Of a stretch of 31,417 bases of DNA, positions 11,271 to 22,500 are shown piece by piece (positions within the stretch are counted from its first letter, which is position 1; the number at the start of each line of letters is the position of its first letter). A program made the translations under genes and the position numbers. The DNA comes from Chloromonas sp. AAM2 (lineage: Eukaryota; Chlorophyta; Chlorophyceae; Chlamydomonadales; Chlamydomonadaceae), in the NCBI GenBank assembly GCA_004335635.1, contig QAXH01003928.1, positions 2,911-34,327 on the forward strand, written 5' to 3'. The notes beneath the pieces are model-generated. The model searched no databases, was not told the DNA's origin, and worked only from the letters and a program-made list of their open reading frames with translations.

Positions 11271-13284
11271 CTAGCTCTTGACAAGGGGGATGGCCACCTC
11301 GTTGCGCTTGAACCAATTTAACGTCCAAGGAGGGTTGTAACCCCACACCTGCAGATACGTTGCGGTTGAACCAGGATGCGGTGTTAGTTGCAAGCGGTCT
11401 GGTTAGTTACCCACTAACGTCGTCACATGTAGTGTCCAGCAGGCGGAGAAATGCGCCCGAGAGGGATGGCATTTCCATGGCCGGGCAGGCTGGGACAGAA
11501 TGTGACGGAATCTAAGCAGAATCACGTCCAAATGTGGTCGTGTAGCTCAATGGATAGAGCGTCGGTCTACGGAACCGGAGGTTCCAGGTTCGACCCCTGG
11601 CATGATCGACCGCTTTTGCCACTCGCACTGTGTGTCGTGAGGCACCGACTTGTCGAAATGTGTACGTTTTGGTTCAGTGCATGTGGCCTGCTGTACGGCA
11701 GCTTTTTCTGAGCTTTACACTGACCTGAACGTCTCCTGGATTCGTACTGAGTGCCAGCCCATCTCTTGCCGCAGCATCCCTGCAATCAGTTTGAACACAG
11801 CAATATGCCATAGCAAGGTATGAAAGGTCGTGTGTATGGAACATACATGCGGCCACAGAAAAGCACAGAAAAAACCAACATTAGTCAGTCGAGCTTGCCC
11901 TTGCCACAGTCAGGTCAGATTTTTCTTGCTGGTTGTTCTATGGAATTGCAATGGTGCAGCACTGCAGCTGGACACAAACCGGCTGTGAATTCCGTCATGC
12001 AATTGGCAACATAACCTTGTTGGTTATGATGCAGTCTCTGTCTCATGCCGCATGCTCCGGCCGTACTTTCACCTGAGCTTCTTCTCTTGCTGGGCACTGC
12101 TGTGATCTGAGAGGCCGCCGCTGAAGCGGATGACAGCGTACTCTGTGGCTGGAATTTGAATGAGCTGCACTCCGGAGTCCTTAGGAATTGGCAAATCATC
12201 AAGTGACTTGTACTTGTCCGGCAGGACGAACGACATAGTCTGGCCTGCGCATGGAGAAGTAGGTTACAGACAATGACCATCAGCAGCCTCGGTTGAACCT
12301 GCTGCGAAACTTACTAAACCAAACCATGCACAAGAAGTGAGCCCTTTTGAATGAACCATGCATAAAAAACTTGAGACTAAAACAGAAGTTTGCCAGTTCT
12401 GGGACAATTCTTGGTAGTACCACTTAAACCAGTGTTGTCCGCGGGCGTTGTAGTGAGCTCTTGCCCAGTGACACACTTGAGGTACCCATCCTACCTTGCA
12501 TTGCCACTGGCGCTGTCATGGCGATAGACTCTCCCTTCTTAGGCAGAGACATGGCCACCGGAGCAGTCATCGCAATCTTCTCGCTCTTTTCGGCACCCTT
12601 CACTGAGTTACCGCCAAAGATGTAGCCTGCATGCATCGCGGTTCCGCACACATTATCGCCCTGTGTGCCGGACCTCATACAATTATTGCATTGCACTCGT
12701 TATGCCGTTGCTGTGAGTTCCAGGAGTCACATCAAGAACAGCCAGCGAGCAAGGCAAAGCACATGAAGAATGATGGGCTACGTTGCTGAGAGACAGGGCA
12801 ATGGCTTGAATCTGGCACTAGCAAAAAGATTGTTCTTATTGAGTAGGGTACCAGAGTTGAAGTGATTATACCCATGACACACCTGCCAAAGTCCGGAAGG
12901 CAGGCCCTCTGCCCTCCTCCAGCTTCTGCGTGACAGCCCGCAGTTGTGGGCCATACTTGCGCACCTGGGAAGGAAAGGAAACACGTCAGATACGCTGATC
13001 ACCAGAAGAGAGCATGAGCATTGCCAGGCCGGGGCTACACGGAAGCTGACAGTCCGTGCCGCTCATGTATTCCGCACCTCGTACTCTGCGGCCTTTTTGG
13101 TCACTTCGTACTCAGGCGTTGGCGTGCTGGAAAAACCAAAGATAGAAGACATCGCCCTACTTCCTTGTGAAGATGATGAATGGGCTTGGAAGGTTGACTG
13201 GAGATGGACTGATGGCGCAGAGCGTTGATACAGAGCCGAGAAGGCGAGACGGATACCAGGTTGTTGCAAACGAGGAAGGAGCAT
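11271..13284 (-). CDS. SOUL-family haem-binding protein with N-terminal leader
   Basis: SOUL/HEBP proteins bind haem or related tetrapyrroles; plant and algal members occur in chloroplasts, plastoglobules, eyespots or cytosol. Exons on the minus strand, in order: 13284-13078, 12964-12883, 12626-12495, 12244-12073, 11779-11725, 11348-11271; phases agree, 241 residues. Seen in the protein: FGFSSTPTPEYEV and YEVRKYGPQ near the start of the domain, a doubled IAMTAPVAM motif typical of the family, then ATEYAVIRFSGG, and a C-terminal YNPPWTL...RRNEV-like segment (here GYNPPWTLNWFKRNEVAIPL). The first about 45 residues, starting MLLPRLQQPGIRLAF, are rich in Arg, Ser and Ala with few acids and could be a plastid or mitochondrial targeting peptide. 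The ATG at 13284 is the first in frame after an upstream stop at 13354-13356, unless a 5' exon exists. The last intron (11349-11724) contains a tRNA gene on the other strand. Confidence 0.92.
11536..11608 (+). tRNA. trnR-ACG: tRNA-Arg (anticodon ACG)
   Basis: A 73-base cloverleaf without intron or encoded CCA. The acceptor stem GGTCGTG pairs with CATGATC, including G-T pairs. The D stem is GCTC/GAGC. The anticodon stem TCGGT/ACCGG holds the loop CTACGGA, giving ACG. The T arm is CCAGG-TTCGACC-CCTGG. The internal Pol III promoter is present as an A box TAGCTCAATGG and a B box GGTTCGACCCC, and a TTTT terminator follows at 11614-11617. It sits antisense within the final intron of the SOUL gene. 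A34 would be modified to inosine to read CGU, CGC and CGA. Confidence 0.96.
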
Positions 13285-13520
13285 CAATTCGCAGCTACAA
13301 TGGAAGTGGCCGGCGACACGATTTAATGATGATGCGGGTAACGCCAAGTGAGGTCATTTCGTAATGTCAGCTTGTCCGGGTTAGATCAACATCGAGGCCG
13401 GCAAGAATTCCATGATACGGACCGCAAAGTTCGACTCTTCTAAGACAAGTATTTTTCAAGAACGGTATCCGCTGCTGCCACCAAACCCTAGCAGCAAATT
13501 CAAAAGACCACAGCGTTGCC
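13285..13520. promoter_or_regulatory. Shared divergent promoter region of SOUL (-) and BRCA2 (+)
   Basis: Only 236 bases separate the two start codons, which face away from each other, so both 5' leaders and core promoters must share this stretch unless hidden 5' exons exist. AAACCCTA, a telo-box-like element, lies at 13483-13490, 30 bases before the BRCA2 ATG; in land plants such elements occur near starts of replication and cell-cycle genes. I see no clear TATA box or E2F site. Confidence 0.5.
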
Positions 13521-16500
13521 ATGCCGCCAGACAGTCAGGAGCAGCGCACGACGGCCTGCTCCGCGCCCGTAGTCAATGACGCGCCAAGCATTGCTGATGA
13601 TCCTGACTGCGATGGGGAGAGGCATGCACAGCTGTCGCACCACCGGACTTTCATCCCCATGCCTCAAGCCCTGGCTGACGCATGGCAGAGCTGCTCCTTG
13701 CTACCGGGTCTACAACTGTGCTTCAGCCAACAGCCTTTTAAGGCCTCCTCTGATGCGCAAGGTTTGTGATCCGGCATGAACTGCTGTCAGTGCATGCATC
13801 GTGCAGGCAGTCACTTAAGATACCTGCTTATCATGCTTGCCAACGCAGATTTGCTGACACAACTTGAGGGCCTGCAAGCTGAGCCTGCCAAGGCCTATGC
13901 TGCACCACACAGTGGCAGTCATCTGCATGTGCCACCCAAAACACCTGGCGCACCCCCTCAATCAGCAGGCCCTGTATCGCCCATCCAGCCAGTGGCCTAT
14001 CAACGCAACGAATTCCCACCTGGGCGGGCAAGTGGCAGCCATGCAGCTGCAGACCACCCTCGCACGTATGACCATACAGGACACACTCCAATGCAACAGC
14101 AGTCAGCGGATACACTACCTTCCGCTTGGCGGCCAGATGGCAGGCCTCCAGAGAATCTCATATCAGGGACCTGTCTGGCGTCGGGGGCGTACCATAGTGC
14201 TCCTGCACCTGCCAGTCAGCAGCTTATGAACTCCCCCGCATGCAAGACAGTGCACAGCCAACCCATGGAAACCGATGATCAACCAGTCTCCATGGCAGGC
14301 TGGGCAACCGATCACGCCAACCTTGCAGTACCAACGGCAGCTCCAATGCAGCATACTGACACTGTGTCCGATGAATTCAACCTGCCCTCAGCAGCACAGA
14401 ACTTTTGCCAGAAGCCATGGGAGGCGACGAGCCCGGGTTTTACTGACTTGCGTGCAACATCACAGCCTGAGGAGTTGCCAGCCAGGGAGGTATCTCCAGT
14501 CCTGCTGTCCCTTCAGCAGGGTATGGCAGGTGATATCCATGCTGCAGCCAGCCAGCAGCAACCCCAGCAACAACAGCAGCTGGGACAACAGCAGCAGCAG
14601 CAGCAGCAGCAGGGGCAGTCACAGCTGCCGCAGGAACGTGCCCAAGACCATAGGCAACAACGATTACAGATACATGCACATGCAAGCACGCAGAAGGATC
14701 AGAAAGAGCAGATAGAACAGCAGCAGGTGTCACAGCAAGCAGTGCAGGAGCAAGCACCAGAGCAGGGCCTCCAGCCACTTCAGGAGCAAAAGCAGGAGCA
14801 GCCGGAGCAGGAACAGAAGCAGGAGCAACAGAAGCAACAGCAGCAGGAGCAGCAAGATCAACCGGATCAACAGCAACAACAGGAGCATCAGGAACAGCAG
14901 CAACGACAGCGGCACAGGCAGCAGCAACAACCGCAAGAGCAGCAGCAAGAGCAGCAGCAAGAGCAGCAACAACAGCAGGAGCAGCAGCAAGAAGGGCCAG
15001 CCGTGCATGCGCAAGAGCCAAAGCAGGCAGGAAAGCAAGAACAACAAGGCGCTCTAGAGCACAACACGCCACGGGCTGTGCCATTTGTGTACTCGCTGCC
15101 CTCTATGGGCGATGACAGCCCAGGCCAGGACCAAGCAACCCACCCTGCATACCAGGCGGCAGGTTCTGCAACCGGCTTGCCCGCTAACGGCGCCCCACAA
15201 CATCCAGCAGGTGATGCAGCAGCACAACAGCAGAGGCCAGGTGGCACTATGGCACCTGAGCAGTTGCGGCAGCCGGCACTACAACAGCATTACCAACATC
15301 ACCGTCAGGACCACCACCAGCAGCAGCAACAGCACCTTCAGCAACAGCACCTTCAGCAACAGCAGCAACTTTTCAAACAGCACCAGCAGCAACAGCAACA
15401 ACCACACCAGCAGCAGCAGCAGCAGCAACAGCACCAGCAGCATCAACAACACCAGCACCAGCACCAGCAGCCTGGACAATGGCATTGTCGCCTACCGGAA
15501 CATGCTCAGGCGCCGTTCCAACCGTCTTGGCAGGCAAGCCCTGCGCAGAACATGAACATAACAGCACAGACGCAGACCCATCACATGCAGCCATGGGTCG
15601 CGGGGCCCCAGGGTAGTTCCCATGGGCATGCCACCATGCAACCCAGCAATCACGTGGCAGGGCTCATGGAGCACTACCCACCTGGGGCCATGCAGGGTTT
15701 GGACCAGTTGTACCAGCCTCAAGGGATCACACAAGCAGCACATGCATCACATCAGGTAAATGGAGCCATGCAGTTGCAACATGGGCACATGCAGCACCAT
15801 GCATATCGCCAGAATGGACAGAGGCCGCTGCAGCATGGAGGCCAGGCAGCAGAGAGCAACTATGGACAACAGCAGCAGCAGCAACCACCGTGGCAGCAGC
15901 AGCACCAGCATCAGCACCAGAACCAGCAACACCAGTACCAGCAATGCGGCTGGCAGCAGCAGGGCCAGCAGCAGCAGGGCGTCTGGCCGCAGCAGGGTCA
16001 GCCACAGCAGAGCGGCTGGCAGCAGCAGGGCCAGCAGCCATGGCAGCAGCATCAACCTGGCGTGGCTCAGGCTGTCCCAAGCAAGGGTGCAGCTGAATGC
16101 TCTTCACGAACCCCTAGTCCAGATCCAGCCAATCTTCCCTTACAACAACATCCGCCGCAGCCGTGGCCCAGCCTAGCACCTGCTGCCTCAGGCAAAGAGT
16201 ATTCAACTGTGCCCACACATTCGCGAACACCCAGTCCAGAGCCCGAGCGCAAGCTTCAGCAGCCGTTGCAGCAAATCGCTAGCAACCCAGCAGCAATGCA
16301 TCCACTAAAAGCCACGGATATGCAAGCACCTTTAGCAGCAGCCGCTGCGACCTCTGGCCAACCCACTGCCGTTCCACGCCGTGCGTTGCCTGGCTTGGGA
16401 TCCCTTGCCGCTCCGTACCGACCGCCTCGCCGCAACGCACCAACCGACCCCACCGCCAAGCCACCACCACCACCACCACCTGCACCTGCCCTGCAATCAG

Positions 16501-19500
16501 CTTCTGCGGGCCCAGCAGACACACCAACTGCAGGCCAACTTACCGCCGCTAGCATTCAGGCACGTCTGGCCGCCAGTCGCGCAACTGGTGCAGCGCAGCC
16601 TGCAACTGGCCAGGCAGGGCTGTCCCGGCTGGGCAAGCTGGCAGCAGCCAAGCCGGCTGGTGCACGAGTTCGGATTGGCGCACCCCTTGTTGCCCGCTCT
16701 GCGGAAGACATCAAGCGGATCAAAGCCGCGTTGTTGGATGACTGGGAGAAAGATGATGCCGGGCCAACTGCTGCTCCAGGCAGCACCAGCAGCAGTGCCA
16801 ACCCACCGATGAAAAATGGATCTGTTGGTCCCGGCCACCTTGCTGGCCCGAGCGGCCTTGGATTCACTATGGGGGTGTCTGCAATGGCAGCAGCGACAGC
16901 AGAAACGTGGTATGCCAGCCAGGATTCGCTGGCATTGACCATAGCTGACGTGGCTGGCCCAGTTGCTGGTGCAGAACCTGGCCAGGCTGTGGCTGGTTTT
17001 ACAGCAGGAGCTCATCCTGGCACCACATCTATGGCACGGGCCGCCTCCCTTCCTATAGCCGCGGCTAATTCTACTGGTCACACTGCCACTCCGTTGCCAA
17101 CAGCCTCAATCCCGGCTGATATCAGTGTCGGCCTGGGTCGATGTGATGCACGTGGCTCGTTGGTTGGTGCGAGTACGGGTGCTTCTGCAGGGTTTGGTGC
17201 AGGAGTGAGCGTGAGTCTAGGCGGGATTTCCCAGGGTGATGATGATTTGTGGGAGGCCGTTATGCTGACAGAGGCAAAATACTCACACAAGTTGAAGCAA
17301 GTTGAAGCATCATTGACAGCGACAGCTTCCCACCAGCCACCAAACCATCCGCATCCCCAGCATCAGGGGCACCAGCAACAGCACCATCAGCATCACCAGC
17401 CACAGCAGCAGGTATCAGCAGCTACCAGCTACCAGTACCAGCACCAACACCAGCAGGATCCGGCTGGGCAGGTGACTGGCCCTGGGGAACAGCCATGGGA
17501 GCAACGTAATCAGCAGCTCCCAGGCCTCGTGACTGGTACTGGCCGTGCCTGTGTAGTCAGTGCCAGTGCTAGGGCGGCAATGGAAGCTAGGCTGAGCGGC
17601 GGTGGGCCACAGACAGTCACGTGTCATGATAAGGAGCCAGGGCAAAAGCAGTATTTTCCTGAGCAGACGGAGCAGCTTGTGCAGTTACAGGCTGTTCAGC
17701 AGCTGCCAGGACTGTTCACTGGTGCAGGCCGTGCCTGTGTGATCAGTGCCAGTGCAAGAGCAGCAGCGGAGGGCAGACTGAATGGTGGTGGTCTGCAGCA
17801 TCAATGTGTGCCTGACAACCAAGCAGGTGTAGATCAATTGCACAAGGGGCAGCAGCACCAGGAACAGCAGCAACAGCAGCAACCTTGCCAACACCCGCAG
17901 CACCCACAACATCAGCAGCACCAGCAGGAGCACCAGCGGTTTGCTGGGCACGTGACTGGCCCTGGGCAGCCGTTGCCAGGACTTCAAACTGGTGCTGGCT
18001 GTGCCTGTACCGTCAGTGCTTGTGCTAGGGCGGCAATGGAAGCCAGGTTGAACAGCAGCGGGCATGAGGAAGCTGGCAAGTCATGCTTCGCTGACCAACA
18101 GATGCTTAACCATCAGCTGCAATTAGTTGGCAGCGACCAAGAGCAGTCTGGCCTAGCCAGTGTCAGCAGCCACAAGCCAGCCATGGCTGCCACCGCCAAC
18201 GCTCCAGCAGTTGCAGAAGCGAGCGACTTTGAACAGCAGAGGGCATCATTGGGAGTCTCTGGCTTGCCCGGCCTCACCATTGCATCAGGCCGGACGCTGG
18301 TTTTGAATGAGGCAGCATTGGCAGCGGCCAAAGCAAGGCTTGATGGAGCATCATCAGGCGAGCCTGCGGCAGGTCAAGTGGCCGGGGCAGATCAGCACAG
18401 TGGTGATGGCGTTTCCCGTCCACGCTGCCCGTCTGAACCAACTACTACTGCAGCGACTACCAGCACTTCTGAATGCGAAGCAACTGAGGCGCAAATGATG
18501 CCGGATGCACAGGGGCGTGGGGATGCAGCCACAACTGCAGCGGTGGCGAGCGGCGATAAGGGTGGATTGCCCGCCCCTCGCCGGGTTGTCCTGGGTGGGG
18601 CAGGCAAACGGAGGCCCTCAGGCTTGCAGGGCGGAGGGGTTGCAGACCCTGCCGCTGCAGGGGCCAAGACGGCAACAGGGGGCACGGCTGCTGCTATCGG
18701 AGCCAGGCCCACGTTTACCAAGCCGAAACGGGGCTTTGTGGCGCCAACTGTTGTGCGTAAGGCGGAGGGACTGAGGGCCACACCCGGTAACACAGCTACA
18801 GGTGAGGACCAGGTACTCTACACATTTAGCTGACCGCAAGCGGATAGGGATCGGGTAGCTGGCATGCTTTCCCGTGGGGCCGCAGGACATCACCAGAGCA
18901 ACGTGTAGCAACGCAAATAGGGTTGTGCGCCAGGCTGAAAATGACAGATCGAGCCCCACAACGAAGAGCAGGTTTGCATCTCAGCAACATGTATATGGAC
19001 GTGTCCTTCCCGTGCTCATGCCGTGCAGAGCCGTCCCGGCCAGCTAAGAGGCTGCGATTGTCGGCACGTCCGGCGCCTGTCACCTCCTCCACCACCACCT
19101 TGCCCCGTACTGTCGCTCTTCCGCTCCGGCAGTATGTGCAGGAATGCCTCAAAGATGGCGGCCTGATAGGTTCAGGCACATCCCGACCTGCTGTGCCTGA
19201 CATGGCTGCCTGCCCGCCCATAGCCATGGCGCGCAATGCTGCGGTTTCTGTAATGCCTCTGGGCTCGTGTGATGTCACGTGCATCACACCTGGTAATGCT
19301 GCTAGCTTCCGGTTTTTCTGCCTTTTGGAGGCGCAGCAATCACTAGAGCTGCGGCCGGGCCAGTTGCTGATATGCCCACAGGAAAAGGACCGACAGCAAG
19401 GGGGCCAACAGCTAGATGGCCAGCAGGAGCAGGGGCAGCAGCAAGAGGGCCAGCAGCAGCAGGAGCAGGGGCAGCAGCAAGAGGGCCAGCAGCAGCAGGA

Positions 19501-22500
19501 GCAGGGGCAGCAGCTAGAGGGCCAGGTTATGTATCAGCACCAGCAACAGACAGATATATCAATAACTGCTGGAGGTTCTGTCTCGCCAACGATGGAAGAG
19601 CACAAGGCCCTTTGTCCCAAACCTTCAAACGACCCCGCCAGCGGCGGCACAGGGCTGCAGGCAAACAACCTGCCGCTTCCATCAACGGGCACAGCGGCTG
19701 ATGCGCGCGCATCAGGGCCGGCCAGTGGCAGTGCCAGACAGGCAGATCGACAACCCACCGTGGATGCAGGTACAGTTGGCGGTCAAGCCGTAAGTTAGTG
19801 TGAGAAGGGCATTGGGTGTGGTGCTAGGCTTTTAGTACTAGAATGTGTAGTGCTGGGCAGAGGCCGGATTTGTAGGTGCATGACAAATTGCATTCCTATG
19901 CACAACTACGTGCACTACAATGAAGGAGCGCACCTTTCAGGCAAACCCTTGAATTGCACCCTCCATGCAGACAGTCAACATGACACGTGCCTATGTGCAT
20001 GATTGCTTTTGCAGGTCATGGCGCACAGAGCAGGGGCCAGGTGGCTTGGGGCACGGAGCAAGCACGCGCAGAGCTGATAGCGGCAGGGGCACAAGCAGCG
20101 GATGTGAGCCAGGAGTGGGTCGCCAACCACTACAGGTGTGATCAGCGACAGGCAGGCAGCACACCTGGGTTTAGTGGGAGGCATTCTTACAAATAGTAAC
20201 AGAACTGCCCACTGACTGTTTGAGTCAACACTGGGCTGACAGCGTGATTAGTATGTTATGCCTATCATGATCATCATCACCATGGCAAGTACAGAACTGC
20301 ACAGAATTGGCACCACACAAACTATACAGATGGCTCATTCAATGGCATTGCTAGTTATCGGGGGTGCCGTCACAGACACACATTGCTGTGTGTTTACAAG
20401 GTTTAGAGGACACACCTCGTCAGGCTTGAGTGCCCATGTATGTTTGCTTTTCAGGTGGATTGTGTGGAAGCTGGCGGCATGTGAACGGCTGCTGGGGCCA
20501 AGCTGCGGTCCGGAGCAACGCCTGACGACCCACAACGTCATGACACAGCTCAAACACAGGTGTGGTGTGATTAGGATAGAACAGGAGCATTGGAAGGGAC
20601 TCGTTTCAGCTGTGCTTCGTGTACCGTGGGCATTGAAACGACGGATATTGGGGTGTGGGCCAATAGCTGCATACTACACTGGCAGTTCTGGTGCCCTCGG
20701 GATTTGGCTGCTAAATGGTATTCAACATCATGGATGTGTGATGTTGTCCATTACAGGTACGACCGCGAGCTGTGTGACAACGACCGGCCCGCCCTGTCAG
20801 CCATCATGCGCGGTGAACGCATGCCTGGCATGGCCCTGGTCGTGACTGTGGCCTCACTGGACCCTCCTGCATCACGTGGGGCATCACATGCCTCAGAAAA
20901 CGTTCCACATGGTGTCCACCACAGCGTACATGAGGCATGTGGTGAACACGGAGGTGGCCCACAGGCCCATGTGATTGAGGTGACGGATGGTTGGTACCCG
21001 GCAGCACTGCAGCTGGACGAGCCACTGAGTGTCATGGTCAAGGCCGGCAAAATCAAGGTAGGGCAGTAGAGAGGATTGCTAGCAGATGTGGAGTGATGTC
21101 TTGGACAGTCTGAAATGTTGGTGATGACGGTGATGATGTGGAGGCGCTTGCACTCAGACCGCTGTTGTGCGTGCGCATGCAGGTGGGCTGTAAGCTGCGT
21201 CTGTCGGGCACCTCCAAGGTTGGAGAGGACCAGGACCCCCTGGCAGCCCTGGCGGCAGGAGCGCAACTCAAGGTGAGACGCTTGCTTGCAAACTATACAT
21301 GAGTTCAGGTCAAGGTAGGTGAGCAACAAGTGTTCTGATACTTACCAGACTGGGTGCACTGTTGTGTACTGCAACTTTGCCCAGTGTTACCCAGCACCTG
21401 TAAACGTAAGGTGAGGCGCGAGTATATGTGTATATATATGTATGCTTGAGGCCCACAGCGTGTACAGGACGGGATCACATGAGCCTGACACAGGGCCGTC
21501 TTGCTTTGCGCTGTGGAGATGTGATTGCTCCATCCATGTCTGAAAAGCCGCTCCCGTCGATGACACACTGGGCAGAATCACAAACAACCGATTACAAGCA
21601 TTTCACCGGTCTCCCCATCCCCCACAATTAGCCATTCCGTGTCCTTTGGCAGCTTCCCTGATGTAGTCAGACATATCAGCTATCTGTTAAGCATACAGGG
21701 TTATCTGTATGCTTTTCTCGGTTTTAGGTTTGCTTCAACGGTTGCAGTCCCGTGCCCTGGGACACGCGCATGGGCTGGTGCGCGCGGCCCATCGCCCTGC
21801 GCCCCCTGAGCCAAGTGCATGCGGAGGGGGGCACCGTGCCGCACACTGTGGTGGTAGTGCAGGTGGGCGGTACCTCCTGACAACTTGCTGACGGTTGTTG
21901 CTAGGGCCAGGCTTGCATGTCGCATCAGAATGTTTTGTGCACGAACGCTTGTGTCAGTGCAAGGAAGCAGGCACTGCGGGGCGAAGGAGGGCGGATAGTG
22001 GTACAGGGACCTGCAGTAACTGTACATGTGCATGGTTTCTTGTTGTATTCTCAGCTGCTGTCTTGCCTGTCTGTCTTGTCTGGCTTGCCTGGCCTCCTGC
22101 CTTTAAGCCTGTATTTGTCGGTCTTTTCACCGATTTTACTCGGGGCTGGCCAGGGTGATGCATGCAACATCCCGAACAACACGAAATGCCCATGCAGGCT
22201 CAGTACCCCATGCAGTGGTGGGGCCGGGACGATGACAGGCGCAGTGTATTCAGGACAGCACGCGCCCAGGAGGCGCACGAGAAACAGAGGGCCAAGGTGC
22301 GTGGAGCAGAGCAGCGGTATTGTCTCTACATGTGTCAGCTTGTTGGCAGTCGTGCTTGGGCCCCCTTGTTGCAATCTCTGTCAACAGCACCATACACTTG
22401 GAAGTCATATGGTAAACCCGCACTTTGAACCAAACCTATACCAAACCTGCACTTGCCTGGCAGCAATGTAGCGGAGGCTTGGATGATCAACAGCTGGCAA

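Noticed and set aside
11451..11785. Reading frames crossing the tRNA gene on both strands
   Set aside because: They overlap the tRNA and the SOUL intron and have no recognisable content.
13285..13347. Longer N-terminus of the SOUL protein from 13347
   Set aside because: It would need a TTG start; the first ATG in that frame after the upstream stop is at 13284.
13776..13848. ATG at 13776 as the start of the large BRCA2 frame
   Set aside because: An intron 13762-13848 joins the exon at 13521-13761 in frame, giving a better start; the codons at 13776-13848 are then intronic.
14440..15594. Long minus-strand frames rich in Leu, Ala or Cys opposite the CAG tract
   Set aside because: They are the complement of the CAG/CAA repeats coding for the BRCA2 Gln-rich domain, with no motifs and no splice partners.
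18690..18801. Fifth BRC-like repeat around KPKRGFVAPTVVRKAEGL
   Set aside because: Lacks the TA-x-G core and the VS..A...A...L helix pattern.
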